64,000 nt of DNA from Eledone cirrhosa (GCA_964016885.1 OZ024743.1:16002972-16066971), one strand, 5' to 3'. Positions 34,971 through 46,988 are shown, counted from the stretch's first letter. Notes: generated from the sequence alone by a model not told the origin. Translations and numbers: made by a program.

Positions 34971-37279
34971 GTGTGTGTGTGTGTGTGTATGGGTGTGTGT
35001 GTGTAAATTTATATTGAGTGCTTCATAGCCTGTTTTCATTTTTTCTTTTTTCAATTTAAAAAAGCATGCCAATATGTTCTCTGAGAATAGGCATAACTAC
35101 TGTAATGGTGAATGTACACCAGGGCAGTAGATTTGTAGCTATCCTGTTCCAGAGAGGCTAATTACATGCTGAGAAGCTGCTCTTATCCAATTACGTAATG
35201 ATTAAAAGCATTACCTAATTTCTGTGCATGCCAGTTCCATATGGACTGTTACCAGAAAATGGAGTCATAGATACTAATGCATTAGTCTGGGGCTAGAAAA
35301 TCAAATTTTCTACCCACACAAAAGCATTTTTCTCACTATTTAATGAATTAGTGTGCACTCTGCTTTCCTTTGTTTGGTAACTTAATGATACTGACTTAAT
35401 TAAATCATTGAATGAGGGGGGGAAATCGGTCGAAGATATATCAATCCTATTTGATATCTTCGTTTCAGTATTATTGTTTTTATATATGTGTGTGTGTGTA
35501 TATATATATATATATGCACATTTCCCTTATGTAGAGAATTCTATATAATCTAATTCAAGTAGTGCAAGACTGGATTATATTGATTGATACATTGAATCAG
35601 TTAATATTCAGTTTGAACTTCTAAAACTTATGTCTAAAATACATAATAGAGAAGGAATAGTTATTGTTCAATAGCATGCCAGTTTAAAGTGAAAATATTA
35701 GGAAAAGTACTTAGTTTAGTTATTAAAATTGGATAGACATAGAAGCCATAGGAAGGAAAGCAGGTAAAAATATCTATATTTAGTTTGTGTTAGTAAAACA
35801 AGTTCAAAGGCATGATCTGAATACATTAATGTAGCAAATCACTAAGCTTCTTCATTTTTCCTAAAGTCATTCTACTACATCCATCAATAATTAGGTATAT
35901 TATGGTAAAATTAACCAATATTCTAAAACTTGTTTGTGTATAAATATGTTATCAGATGAGATAAACCTTTCTTGATGCATATGTTTAACAAGCTTATAAG
36001 AATCATTTCCCCATAAATCAAAGTGATACACAGTGCATTAATATATTTATCCTACAATTGATGCTGCAGGAGAGACTGTCATTCAAAACAAAATTAGCTA
36101 AATAGCTTCCAGATAAAAAGAATGAACTTAGAGAATTATACAAATGTTACTAGGCAACATAATCAGTAAATTTCTAATACTGATTGTAAACTTCTTTTCT
36201 TATAAGAGTTTTTTCTAAATGAAAACTTTTAAATTGTTGTTGGATACCATCTGTATATATTAACTAAAGTGGAGAGTAAATTGATAAACCTGTATGTCAA
36301 GTAAACGTAGAGGGTGGAATGAAATTCTTTGTGGTATTTATTCTTCCTGCTTGTTTTTCTAAGTTCAAATCATACCAATGTAATTTTTGCTTTCCATCCA
36401 TCTCGGCTTGATAAATAAATGTCAGCCAAATGTTGTGGACTAGCAGAACTGTTACAACATTGGAAATACTATTTTGCAGTGTTTTGTTTTGGCTCCTTGT
36501 TGTTTCAGTTCAAATATAACCATTATACATTTGGGTAAAATACATAATCACCACCTAGCATTTGGTTGTTTTTAGTGGACACCCTCTATTGCAAGTGTTG
36601 AGGTCAGATTTCCACAATGCCACATACTGTTTTTTTGTGGTGCATAAGACTACATTATCAAATATGTCCTTCTCATATTTCAAATACCATGATGATAAAT
36701 TGTGAAGGAGATTTCTTTGCTATTTCTAGCAGGATGACTGACCATATAAAAGCAACTTCTTTAACCTGTAAACACCAACAAATGCTAATTTAAAAGATAT
36801 CTAATATGTAGCCATATGTATTGTTTAACTTGCAATTAACAATAAAAGTCATGAATTCAATTCCAGCCAGACTTTAAATTACACTTGATCATGATCAGGA
36901 ATTACACCAATCTACATGATGTGTTCTTTAAAATTAACTTCTTTAAAGTATGAGACAAGTTGAGATTAATATTTACCAATAGTACTAAAAGTAATTAATC
37001 AAGGAATTTTACCTATCACTATAATGAAAAGCTGCTTCTGATTTCAGATTGAGAAATAAATTTATTTCAAGAAATCTAATATTATGCCACCATAACTTCT
37101 AAAATAAAAGAAAGTATAAATATTTTCAAACACTTTCAGAGGCAATGTTAGAAGAAATAAAAGCAGGTGTTAACTAAAGCATATTTTGTTCATTAATATT
37201 GCAGGATATGAGTTTGAGTTAGAAATGTCTTGCAATATTAATGAGAAAATAGTAAATATGCTAATGAATATATATATAT
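33758..37279. other. Unassigned AT-rich interval (3.5 kb)
   Basis: No gene recognised. It contains (TA)n at about 34465-34500 and 34920-34970, a GT-rich stretch near 34972-35005, a 40-base segment at 34855-34892 resembling 58900-58930 (CTCCAGAGTAACAA), and a possible SINE B remnant near 36355-36420 (AAGTTCAAATCATACC, TTTTGCTTTCCATCC). Confidence 0.45.
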
Positions 37280-38530
37280 ACATCATCATCATCATCATCA
37301 CCGTTTTACGTCCGTTCTTCCACGCTAGCATGGGTTAGATGGGTTGTCCTGTTGTGTGCAGTGTCTGGTCGGCTGACCATGCCTTGCTCATACAGGAACT
37401 GATCTGGCTTGATTTCTACAGCTGGATGCCCTTCCTAACACCAACCTCATTTACAGTGAGTGCTGGGTGCTTTTTCGTGGTGCCTACACGTCCACTTTAC
37501 AGTGTGGGCTGGGTGCTTTTTTGCCGTGGCACCTCCACGACAACATTGCGGTGTGGGGGGGGGGGGGGGGGCATATTGTTTATATGCTTCAGCATGTACC
37601 CATGGGAGGTCGGGTACTCTGTATTACTGCGTGACGCCAGAAGTCACGGTCGTGTGTCATTGTCTTTGAGAGGTGGAATTGGGTAAGGTCGGCTTTTATC
37701 ACCTCATCCCAGGTCATCTTGGGTCTCCCCACTCCGCGGTTTCCATCAACTTCTAGTGCTCTGCACCTTTTTATGCAGCTGTCATCCTTCATACGCATCA
37801 CATGTCCATACCAGCGCAACCGCCTCTCCTGCACACAGCATTTGATTCCTCTTATGCTCAGTCTCTCTCTCAATTCATTTATGCTTTGTCGTTCACGTAT
37901 ATTACTGTTACACATCCATCGGAGCATGCAGGCTTCGTTTCTCTCTAATCTACGTAAGTCTTCCACCTTCAGCGCCCAGGTCTCACTACCATGCAACATC
38001 GCTGTTTGGATACACGCATCATACAGTCTGCCTTTCATTCTGAGGGAGAAGCCTTTTGCAGCTAGCACTGGTAGTAGTTCCCTAAACTTCTTCCATCCCG
38101 TTCTTACCCTAGTTATTGTACTTTCTGAACACCCACCTCCGTTGCTAATTCGGTCACCTAGGTAGCAGAAGCTGTCTACTGTTTCTACAGAGCCCTCCCA
38201 GAGATTGGTGGTACTTGTTTCCTGTGGCTGTTTGCTGCTTGCTGTTTCAGCACAGCTGCTGCATGTGAATCCTACATTCTTAATTAAGCTTCCTGAGATC
38301 CCGCTACATCTCTTGTGTACCCATTGTTTGCATTTGGGGCAGAGAATGGAGTTCCTACCTACACCTTTCCTACATACTGAGCAAGGCCACTTCCCTGAGG
38401 GGATCTGGGTTCTGTTTTCTCGTCTACTTACAAGGACCTTAGTCTTTGTCATGTTGACTTTGAGACCCTTTCTCTCTAGTCCCTGCTTCCAGGTTTGGAA
38501 TTTATTCTCTAGTTCTATCATAGATTCAGC

Positions 38531-38539
<9 letters not shown>
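37280..38539 (-). mobile_element. RTE-type LINE, 5'-truncated copy A
   Basis: Covers the C-terminal 316 codons and the ~310-bp 3' UTR, ending at the (GATGAT) terminus at 37280. It starts just after RT motif C, in the AES segment, next to (TA)n. The 3' UTR contains a poly-G run (37554-37571) and the block shared with SINE A. Full-length comparison is copy B at 59500-63123. Confidence 0.92.
37589..38539 (-). CDS. RTE LINE protein, C-terminal 316 residues with PHD-like finger
   Basis: An uninterrupted frame. Residues 3-35 are the end of the RT palm (IAESMIELENKFQTWKQGLE). Residues about 53-96 (38252-38383) form a C4HC3 PHD-like finger with C53, C56, C67, C70, H75, C78, C93 and C96. The thumb-like region follows (CSESTITRVRTGWKKFREL, GRLYDACIQTAMLHGSETW), then a C-terminal segment with RRLRWYGHVMRMKDDSCIKR and GRPKMTWDEVIKADL typical of RTE-clade LINEs. 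The catalytic motifs are lost to truncation. The ATG is incidental. Open reading over 950 bp implies recent insertion. Confidence 0.88.
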
Positions 38540-38563
<24 letters not shown>

Positions 38564-38581
38564 ACATTATATATACACACA

Positions 38582-38979
38582 TATACATGGCGATCTTTTT
38601 TAATTTTACTAATATTTTATATTGGACAATTAAACTGTAATGATAACTATAACATTTTAATTGAAAATAGTGGAACCATATATAAAATGTGTGGTCATTT
38701 GTCTGGCCAGCGACAATACACGATGATTACGTCCTTGCCCACTCCCTGTCCTTTCCTAGGAGGACCTTTTCTGTCCAATTCATATATGCATGGTAAACTG
38801 GAATATTCTACAACATATTGCCATGCATAACTCGATCTCTTCAAGGCTACACCACTAATACATCCCTCACTACCCTACACTTAGTGACACATGAGAATTA
38901 CCCAGTCCATTTTGTAAGGTAGTTATGCTGGTGCCATATGAGATCATAATTTTGTGGCACAAAAAAAGGTTCCAGTATA
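38582..38979. other. Unassigned interval
   Basis: No recognised gene; less AT-rich around 38700-38900 but without a known family. Confidence 0.4.
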
Positions 38980-38988
38980 CACTATAAT

Positions 38989-39097
38989 TGTTTCTACTTT
39001 TGGCAGAAGGCCAGAAAACCCAGTGCATTACTGGTACTTTATTTTATCGACCCCCGTAAGGATGAAAGGCAAAGTTAACCTCGGCGGGATTTGAACT
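38989..39097 (-). mobile_element. 5'-truncated SINE B with 9-bp target-site duplication
   Basis: Minus-strand SINE B lacking its tRNA-like head and stopping in the B-box (GAGTTCAAATCCCGCC). It is flanked by CACTATAAT at 38980-38988 and 39098-39106. A truncated SINE with an intact duplication shows incomplete reverse transcription at insertion. Confidence 0.88.
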
Positions 39098-39121
39098 CAC
39101 TATAATGTAGCCTCATAACAT

Positions 39122-39178
39122 GACAACCTATCTAACCCATGCAAGCATGGAAAATAGATGTTAAACAATGATGATGAA
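39122..39178 (+). mobile_element. RTE 3'-terminal fragment
   Basis: GACAACCTATCTAACCCATG, CAAGCATGGAAAATAGATG and TTAAACAATGATGATG are the end of the RTE tail. Confidence 0.7.
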
Positions 39179-39288
39179 GAGAAGGATAGAAAGGCGAAGG
39201 ACAAGGATAATGATGATGGTGATTTGTGCGTGTTTTTCTCTTATATTTTGGAGAATGGAGAAATAGTTCAAAGTGTTTACACCTGATG

Positions 39289-39325
<37 letters not shown>

Positions 39326-39327
39326 CA

Positions 39328-39912
39328 TGTTGGCTGCCTTCTCATTATCGAGTATGGCCATTGCATGATATAACATTATTAATAATTATTAATTAATTCT
39401 AATGTGCAATGCTTGTGCTTGAAGATATTTTTTAAAGTGAAGAAAGACTGTGCACTGAGCCAATCCCACTCTCTGAGCGACAGTAGCTATAACCCGAAAA
39501 GAAGAAATGATCAACATCATCAGTAACTACTGAGCTGCAGGTTTTATATCGGAGTTATCCCAGTTTCCTGAGTTGCCTTCTCCTAGAAGAATGCCCTGAC
39601 AAAGGCTAGGGGTCCTTCACTCCCAGTGGTTTAACCGCTCGATCAGGTGTCCAGCCCGACTATTTCTATGTCCCCTCACATATACATACACATGCACACA
39701 TATACATACACATGCACTTTTGAATGGCCGTTGACTCTTATGAGTTCTTCCGCCCTTTGTCAGGTTTTGTTTTTTGGCCTGCAGGGTGTCCAAAATCACC
39801 CTCCTCCCCAAGTAAACTTGGTGGGGTTGCCGGTTTAGTCGCTGACGACCCGACCATGCGACAGGTTGTACTGGGTTACATGTTACCAGTAGCACTCAAG
39901 AGTGAACCGTCA
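39328..39912 (+). repeat. Repeat D, diverged third copy
   Basis: Starts TTGGCTGCCTTCTCATTATC, contains TCTGAGCGACAGTAGCTAT, CTTCTCCTAGAAGAATG and CTTGGTGGGGTTGCCGG, and ends ATACATACATACATAG. Compared with 9401-10010 it has an internal (CATA)n insertion (39677-39718) and a deletion after the head. Confidence 0.8.
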
Positions 39913-40276
39913 TACATACATACATAGATGTGGTCAGCAGTAAATCAATTTGGTATGAATCTGGTTTGTTGTGGATGATGTATTTGCTTTTAATGGCAGG
40001 GAGATTATGACTGAGGTGGATCTTGGTAAAAAGCTTGTTTCGGATGGAGAGAAGGGTGGTGGCCCTGTGATTTTTGCAGACGAGTTTGTCACCCTTCTCT
40101 TTCCAGAAGGTGAGGATGATGCTCCAAGTCTAATAATTTGGGAGCCACCATTATCATCAAACCAGTATCAGTGTTTAGTCTCCTTAAGACTGAATACATC
40201 AACCCTACCACTGTAAACCTGTGTTTTAAACTGTTCCCAAGTTCTATCAAAGACAAAATTGTCTAGTGTAATATGA
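39913..40276 (+). other. Unrecognised open frame between repeats
   Basis: A plus-strand frame of 81 codons (39971-40216) encodes an acidic stretch (EVDLGKKLVSDGEKGGG, FPEGEDDAPSLIIWEPP), and the composition is less AT-rich than usual. The minus strand is also open over part of it. No family recognised; it may be a decayed LINE first ORF or an old exon. It is not called as a gene. Confidence 0.3.
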
Positions 40277-40529
40277 AGACCAAGACACTTTATTTCACAT
40301 TGCTCCAGTTTACTCAGCTGTAGAAATGAGATGATAGGGACTGGGGTCCATATCATTCCACTGCAAAGTGGTCGTGGAGGTGCCATGGCAAAAAACACCC
40401 AGCACTCACTGTAAATGAGGTTGGTGTTAGGAAGGGCATCCAGCTGTAGAAATCAAGCCAGAATCAGTTCCCATCCCACCCTTGCAAGCAGGGAAAAGCG
40501 AACGTAAAATGATGTAATGTAATGTAATA
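40277..40529 (+). mobile_element. 5'-truncated SINE A
   Basis: Begins in the central segment (CAAGACACTTTATTTCACAT) and runs through the shared tail to AACGTAAAATGATG, then an AATGT run. The tRNA-like head is missing. Confidence 0.88.
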
Positions 40530-41215
40530 ATCTCACTTTTCTAAACGTTGAAGGTTGGCCACATTTATACATTTTACCACTTGTACCCCTGCTGCCCTCA
40601 CTTTTTCTCTGATATGCACTTTCATCATGCCATGTAGAAGTTTGTGGTCTATACCACATTCTGCACTATGCATTACTCTTATAGAGCAGATATCTTGGAG
40701 GTCTCTCTTCCGGGAGCTAGTATAATCCAAGATGTGTCCATGTTTGGATTTCCAGTGTTTCTCTGTTGTCTTGTGGATCTCCCTTTGCTGCAAAAAATAT
40801 TACACATGACCAGCTTAAACACAGTGCATAATTGCAAAAGGAGAAGGCCATTGGCAGTCATCTTGTCTATGGCATGACGTCCTAAAACATTCTAGATGGT
40901 CATAATTTCCCACACATGCATTGAAACATCCAAGAAGCAAGATATTGTTCAAATGATGAATCAATGTTTTAAACCCTCATAAATCTTGGTCAAGACTATG
41001 ATTGATTCCTGTCTACTATCCAGGATAGGGGCTTTCACTGAAATGACATTTATAAAAGTTCCCAGATGCATAATTCGATCACCACTACCATGAGGCTTCT
41101 GAGTGCTACTAGAAAGATGTAACCCAGTCACATGGTTGTGTCGTTGGCAACTAAACCGGCAATGCCACACAGTTTGCTTGGTGAGGAGGGTGCTTTTGGA
41201 CACCCTGCGAGATGA
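40530..41215 (-). pseudogene. Degraded LINE endonuclease domain
   Basis: Minus-strand translations in several frames give VLGRHAIDKMTANGLLLLQL, then KHGHILDYTSSRKRDLQDIC and AECGIDHKLLHGM. These are the middle and end of an APE-type LINE endonuclease (N-G-LLLL.C; LDY; DH). The preceding GDFNA motif reads GCFNA (40925-40940), losing the catalytic Asp. Stops interrupt all frames. This element differs from the RTE with the PHD-like finger. Confidence 0.72.
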
Positions 41216-41255
41216 AAAATGAAACCTGACAAAGGGCAGAAGAACTCATGTATAG
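41116..41255 (-). repeat. Repeat D fragment upstream of the LINE endonuclease
   Basis: On the minus strand CCTGACAAAGGGCAGAAGAA lies at the upstream end, then GGACACCCTGC-type, CACCCTCCTCACCAAGCAAA and GGCATTGCCGGTTTAGTTGC match the 3' third of repeat D. It leads directly into the endonuclease remnant, linking repeat D to this LINE. Confidence 0.65.
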
Positions 41256-41450
41256 TATAGGTGATTCAGAGATTTATTGGTGGTGGTACCAATATGAGCA
41301 CTCGATGCACCTACTCTGATGAGCAGATCAATGCTGGAGTCATGTCTATAGTATCTATAAGGGACCTTGTGACAATCATCTGTGAAATATACATAACATG
41401 ACGATAATCAATAAAAACATGTAAACTAAACTTCATTGTTTTTTCATTAT

Positions 41451-41586
41451 ATTACGTCCCTTTACGATCTGAGTTCAAATCCCGCTGAAGTTGACTTTGC
41501 CTTTCATCCTTACGGGGTCGATAAAATAAAGTACAAGTAATGCACTGGGTAATTGCTGGCCTTGTGCCTAAAGTAGAAACAATTAT
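41451..41586 (+). mobile_element. 5'-truncated SINE B
   Basis: Starts within the head (TTTACGATCTGAGTTCAAAT), holds an intact B-box and body, and ends GTAGAAACAATTATATA. Confidence 0.88.
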
Positions 41587-41743
41587 ATATATAATACACA
41601 TAAATCAAAGTTGTAGCTGCAAAATACCAGATACCAATTTCTGGAGTCTTAACTGAAATTGTTACTGAGAAAAATAGACTATTACCCATATTATTTTTGC
41701 CATATGAAATAGAGTCTGGAGAATCATCCTATGTTAGTGCCAC

Positions 41744-41795
<52 letters not shown>

Positions 41796-41856
41796 ACCCG
41801 TCCAACCCTTGCAAGCAGGGAAAAGCGGATGTAAAATGATGATGATGATGATGATA
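41796..41856 (+). mobile_element. SINE A 3'-terminal fragment
   Basis: CAACCCTTGCAAGCAGGGAA then AAGCGGATGTAAAATGATG is the last ~60 bases of SINE A, after a TA run. Confidence 0.8.
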
Positions 41857-41875
41857 TATATATATAGATAGATCA

Positions 41876-42358
41876 TCATCATCACCATCATCATTATAAT
41901 CAATATCATCACTGTTTTACGTTCATTCTTCCACGATAGCATGGGTTAGATGGGGGGTTGTCCTGTTTCGGGCAATGCCAGGTTGGGTGACCTTGTCTTG
42001 CTCATACGGGAACTGACTTTGGCTTGATTTCTACAGCTGGATGCCCTTCCTAACAGCTACCAATTTACAATGACTGCTGGGTGCTTTTTTTTCGTGGCGC
42101 CTACATGGCCACTTTACAGTATGGTCTGTGTGCTCTTTTGTCGTGACATCTCCATGACCACTTTGCAGTGGGAGGGCATGGGGAAATATTGTCTATATGC
42201 TTAAGCTTCAGCTTGTTCCCATGGGAAGTCAGGTCTTCTGTATTACTGCGTCATGCCAGATGTCACGGTCCTGTGTCATCGCCTTTGGGAGGTGCAATTA
42301 GGCAAGGTCAACTTTTAACACTTCATCCCAGGTCTTCTTGAGTCTCCCCATTTATATC
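41876..42358 (-). mobile_element. 5'-truncated RTE LINE 3' UTR
   Basis: Minus strand: ends at the (GATGAT) run at 41876-41915. Matches 37280-37720 of copy A through the TTAGGAAGGGCATCCAGCTG block, the CACTGCAAAGTGGTCATGGA block and the last coding segment (GGAGACTCAAGAAGACCTGG). Confidence 0.85.
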
Positions 42359-42590
42359 ATCATCATCATCATCACCATTTAATCTCCACTTTTCTATACG
42401 AGCATACGTTGAACAAGTTGTCCTGCTGTGAGACAAGCCAGATCAGATGATCGTATCATGTTCATACAGAAAATTCTCTGGCTTGGTTTCTATGGTTGGA
42501 TGACCTTCTTAATCCTAACAACACTGATAATGTGGACAGAGGGCTGGGATGGGTGAGGTACATGGAGATTGGTGATATATATCTATGATG
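42359..42590 (-). mobile_element. Second RTE-like 3' tail directly upstream
   Basis: A second (ATCATC)n run at 42355-42374 followed by CACCATTTAATCTCCACTTT and ACGAGCATACGTTGAACAAG is another, more diverged tail in the same orientation. It may be a tail inserted into a tail. Confidence 0.65.
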
Positions 42591-43618
42591 GGGCACTCTA
42601 CCTGGAGAAGGATAGAGTATGAGGATGTGTGTGGTGGGTGGGGTGTGGCAACATGTTTTGTGTTAGAACATGGGCAGTTTATTTATGTATATAAACAATT
42701 TATTTTTAGAAACATTGAGCATGGTACAAAATTTTCAATATCAAAATTAACTTTGAGCTGTTGGCATCAACAGATGTTTTTTGAAATGAAAAATAGTTTA
42801 ATACATTGGGCATATCAGGCCCCAGAGATGGAAATTCGTTTGCATTTGATATTGAGATTTTTAATTCACTATTTAATGTGAGGTTACTGGAAAAGATTTA
42901 ATATTTTTTTTTTTAAAGATATCACACAAGTTGCCCACAACATTTAAACACACACAACTCATTTATGTAGTCATGTATAACCACTAAAATTAACTCTATG
43001 CAATTATCAGTGAGAGACCCGCCCACAGAAAATAATAACATATGTCTACTAATACACCATCAGCAAAGAACATTATGTACAAAGCTTTTTATCACTGTTT
43101 GCATTTTTTAATTTATTTTATTGATACTAGCCTAGACAGACACAGACCATTATTCGTCACCTTAAATTCTAGTATTTATATTTGATTTATAATAAATACG
43201 TGTAATTCTTGTTTCTTTGAGATTTGTGTACATTTTTGTCCATTTATTTTCAATTTCTTTATGATCAGTTACCATAAATCATCGTTTCTGCTGAAACTCT
43301 CTGATCGATCTTTTAATGAAGTCATCATCACTTCATTAAACATGAATTACCAAATTACATGGACAAATGTGTTGGTTCTGATTGTTGACACCATCACTAG
43401 AAAAATAACTGGTTTTATAATGCAGCATTATATTATTATTGTTGTTTATAACTCCAGGTGAATTTTAATCAAAGTTATTCTGGTCAGGTCATGATCATAA
43501 CATTCTAGGTATATATCTAGGTTTAGACTAGTCAAATATCCTTCCTTTTTTAAGTTTATAAAGTGTTATTTGAGGCAGATTTCTTGTAGATTGAGCAAGA
43601 GTGTAAAGGCTCCCATTT
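42591..43618. other. Unassigned AT-rich interval
   Basis: A 98-codon plus-strand frame (42585-42881) has no recognised motif. Nothing else seen. Confidence 0.5.
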
Positions 43619-43762
43619 AACCCTCTAGCATTTACATTTTTCTATATATACTATCATAGCATCAGTATCATTGGCCAGTTACAGCTGCTTTGAACAGAAA
43701 GAGGTTAGAGAATTCTAGTCAGATACAGCCAATTTAAATTTTTAAAGTAAATGCTCAAAGGA
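43619..43762. mobile_element. MITE with CCCTTTAGCATTTA-type ends
   Basis: The left end AACCCTCTAGCATTTAC and right end GTAAATGCTCAAAGG are imperfect inverted repeats. Internally it is the reverse complement of 53100-53270 (shared CCTCTTTCTGTTCA and GGCCA blocks). It is about 145 bp, non-coding. Confidence 0.65.
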
Positions 43763-44282
43763 GTAATTAGTGTATAATATTTCAAAATTTCATTTATACA
43801 TGCATTAAATGACAATTCTTAACTTCAATCATTACCAATACGGGTTAAATACAATAACGTATATAATTAATACACACATACAGGTACATAAATACACATA
43901 CACATATTTAACAACACACTACACCATAATATAAACACATTTTCACTTCAAATCAAATATAATTATACATGAAAAAAATAAATGCACACATAATTGTATA
44001 TACACACAACACAGACACTTTAACAATTATAATTACATTAAAAAATCTAAACTTACAGTCACATGAGATACACCCCCTGAATATAACAAAACACCTAATT
44101 TAGTGTTACATTATGATTACCTCCCTTGCACTAGATGAGATCATATATGTGAAATAACATTGTCCATTTTAGCTTTAATCAACACTAACATATATAGTGT
44201 CTCTATGACCAATACTAGAGCGGGCTTTTAAACCTTACTTAGGAAGTAACTGTGTTGAGAAATTATTTATAACACACACACA

Positions 44283-44321
<39 letters not shown>
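43763..44321. other. Unassigned AT-rich interval with (TA)n
   Basis: CA-rich stretches near 43870-44060 and (TA)n at 44286-44322; no gene seen. Confidence 0.5.
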
Positions 44322-44323
<2 letters not shown>

Positions 44324-44366
44324 TCTGCAAGCTGGAAAATTAGACGTAAAAGAAGATGATGATGAT
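44322..44366 (+). mobile_element. SINE A/RTE 3'-terminal fragment
   Basis: CTGCAAGCTGGAAAATTAGA then CGTAAAAGAAGATGATGATG resembles the SINE A terminus. Confidence 0.6.
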
Positions 44367-44416
44367 GTATATATACATATACACACACACATACATATAT
44401 ATATATAATAACAATA

Positions 44417-44626
44417 ATAGATGTGAAGACTAAAATCGGAAGAGGGCTCGATAAGGATGATATATATATATATATAAATAGATATAAAAACTGCAGAGCA
44501 AATACTTGTTAAAATAACAGATTAAAATTTAAGCAAATAATCGCTGCTTTCACAGTTAACAGGAGTGTCAGAAGATCCCATTGAGCGTAAAAGTAGCAAT
44601 CGTTTGCTTGAACTTTTAATCTGTTG

Positions 44627-44632
<6 letters not shown>
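44417..44632. repeat. Repeat F with long hairpin, copy 1
   Basis: GAAGACTAAAATCGGAAGAG and GGGCTCGATAAGGAT lead, followed by an imperfect inverted repeat whose arms start ACAGATTAAAATTTAAGCAA and end TTGCTTGAACTTTTAATCTG. A second copy is at 63316-63490. No ORF. A non-autonomous foldback element or a PLE terminus is likely. Confidence 0.7.
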
Positions 44633-44665
<33 letters not shown>

Positions 44666-44705
44666 GATATTAAACAAATGGAAACTATATTTATAAAACC
44701 ATATT

Positions 44706-44771
44706 TATTTCGTTATATATATTTCTGGGATATCATATTAAAAATATGTTATGCCTTCCTCAGACAAAATA
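44706..44771 (-). ncRNA. Hammerhead ribozyme candidate, family c, left arm
   Basis: Minus strand: stem I TATTTTGT, core CTGAGGA, stem II built on CATATT-TTT-AATATG, GAAA, self-complementary stem III ATATATAT, triplet ATA, closing strand ACGAAATA (one wobble). All core bases fit consensus. Confidence 0.68.
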
Positions 44772-45487
44772 CAATACATAAGCTGTTTTATAAATAATTA
44801 GTGACATACCTTTTGAGAATGCAACTTCCTTTTAAAAAAGTTGATTTGGTAGTGAAACTGTTATGATAGTTATATAGAAAGAAAACGAAGATGAGAAGAA
44901 GAAGGTGAAGAGATGTATGTAAATAAAAAAGAAGAAGATGAAGAGATGTATGCAAAGAGAAAAGAGATGTATGTAAAGAAAAACAACGGAGCGAGATAGA
45001 GAGACAAGGATAGAGAGAAATACATTGATGGTGAAAAAAAAACATAGTAGGCTGCATTTTGACAGATGATCATCGTATATGTGAGAGGTTAAGGGAAGGG
45101 ATACAGTTAGATTAGTGTATAGGAGAAAAAGAAAGAAAGATGATATATTTAAAATATATTAAAAATATATTATGTCTCATCCATTTGAATTATCAATTTT
45201 TATGAATTAGGCACTATAATGTAAATACCAGTATTCATGAATGAGACACATATCTATAATGTGTAATAAAAAAAAATGACCACATGCTCAGTTTAAAAAT
45301 TCTTAGGTCTATAAGCAAAATCTGAGACAAAACTTCAAACATAAGTATATATGCATTCTCGTGAAAAATGAGAAAAGAGAAGGTTATCTCAAATTCAAGT
45401 TGACAAAATAAAGACGCACATGTGAACCTAGGTGATACGCTGCACTGATTCTTATATTTCATGAAAAACTTCAATGTGTCAGAAAAG

Positions 45488-46206
45488 GGATTCCTTTTAA
45501 TTCCTCTTCTGAGACTTGTGACCTCTGCGCGGAGGAGATATTCTTTATATTAAAATCTAAAAATTCCCTTAATTTACGAACCAATTTATTCAGCTGTTGC
45601 AGACATAGATTGAACTCAACATTTAAATATAAATATAAATTTAAAATGTAGTATAAAATGTAGTATATTTACTTAAGATATTTGACTATTTGTGATACTT
45701 GGCGATAAATCTTTCGATTCCTTTAATTAATTTTTTTTTTTTTTAATTTTTTAATTTTTTTTTCTTTTAAACCTTTCCGCATGAATATATAATTAATGAG
45801 ATTAAATAAACTACCCTAAAAGTGGCGTTGGTCCCAATCTTTTGAATAAATTTTTAAGCTGGATAAACTTCTATAATGAATATAAGAGCATTTGTAGAAT
45901 AAGTTTTGAATGATTTCTGATAAATAAGGCTTGGTGAGCAATTTTGGTCCTGTTTGCTTTGACTCTGATTCTATGACCAATATGCGTGGCATACTATGTT
46001 CTCTTGCGTCCCTAGATACTCTGTAGAGTGACGAAGATATTCTTGGCGTTTTTAATTTTAATATTGATATCTGTTGTCTACTCTATGCTTGATCGATGAT
46101 TGTTTTAGATGTTAATGTATATCTTATATGTTTTGTGTCTATATATATGTATATATGTATGTAAGTGTATGTAGGGTGGAATCTCTTCTAACGCATTGAA
46201 GTTTTT
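45488..46206 (-). other. Unique centre of the family c foldback
   Basis: AT-rich, with poly-T runs at 45728-45772. A short minus-strand frame contains QLNKLVRKLREFLDF, similar in flavour to the N-terminal part of retroelement proteins. Other minus-strand pieces (near 45900-46060) are Lys-rich and broken. No confident domain. Confidence 0.35.
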
Positions 46207-46922
46207 CTTTTCTGACACATTGAAGTTTTTCATGAAATATAAGAATCAGTGCAGCGTATCACCTAGGTTCACATGTGCGTCTTTATTTATCAACTTGAAT
46301 TTGAGATAACCTTCTCTTTTCTCATTTTTCACGAGAATGCATATATACTTATGTTTGAAGTTTTGTCTCAGATTTTGCTTATAGACCTAAGAATTTTTAA
46401 ACTGAGCATGTGGTCATTTTTTTTTTTTTACACATTATAGATATGTGTCTCATTCATGAATACTGGTATTTACATTATAGTGCCTAATTCATAAAAATTG
46501 ATAATTCAAATGGATGAGACATAATATATTTTTAATATATTTTAAATATATCATCTTTCTTTCTTTTTCTCCTATACACTAATCTAACTGTATCCCTTCC
46601 CTTAACCTCTCACATATACGATGATCATCTGTCAAAATGCAGCCTACTATGTTTTTTTTTCACCATCAATGTATTTCTCTCTATCCTTGTTTCTCTATCT
46701 TGCTCCGTTGTTTTTCTTTACATACATCTCTTTTCTCTTTGCATACATCTCTTCATCTTCTTCTTTTTTATTTACATACATCTCTTCACCTTCTTCTTCT
46801 CATCTTCGTTTTCTTTCTATATAACTATCATAACAGTTTCACTACCAAATCAACTTTTTTAAAAGGAAGTTGCATTCTCAAAAGGTATGTCACTAATTAT
46901 TTATAAAACAGCTTATGTATTG

Positions 46923-46988
46923 TATTTTGTCTGAGGAAGGCATAACATATTTTTAATATGATATCCCAGAAATATATATAACAAAATA
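46923..46988 (+). ncRNA. Hammerhead ribozyme candidate, family c, right arm
   Basis: Plus strand: TATTTTGT, CTGAGGA, stem II with a CATATT/AATATG inner helix, GAAA, ATATATAT, triplet ATA and ACAAAATA. Stem I pairs 8 of 8 here against one wobble in the left arm, so this is the better copy. Confidence 0.72.

Noticed and set aside
37339..37686. 115-codon plus-strand frame with a poly-Gly run, repeated at 59571-59897
   Set aside because: Antisense of the RTE 3' UTR; the Gly run is the poly-G stretch.
38205..38603. 132-codon plus-strand frame (and 60906-61235)
   Set aside because: Shadow of the RTE protein on the opposite strand; it is conserved only because the LINE is repeated.
41317..41340. 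CTGATGAGCAGATC as a ribozyme core
   Set aside because: No GAAA and no stem I partner nearby.
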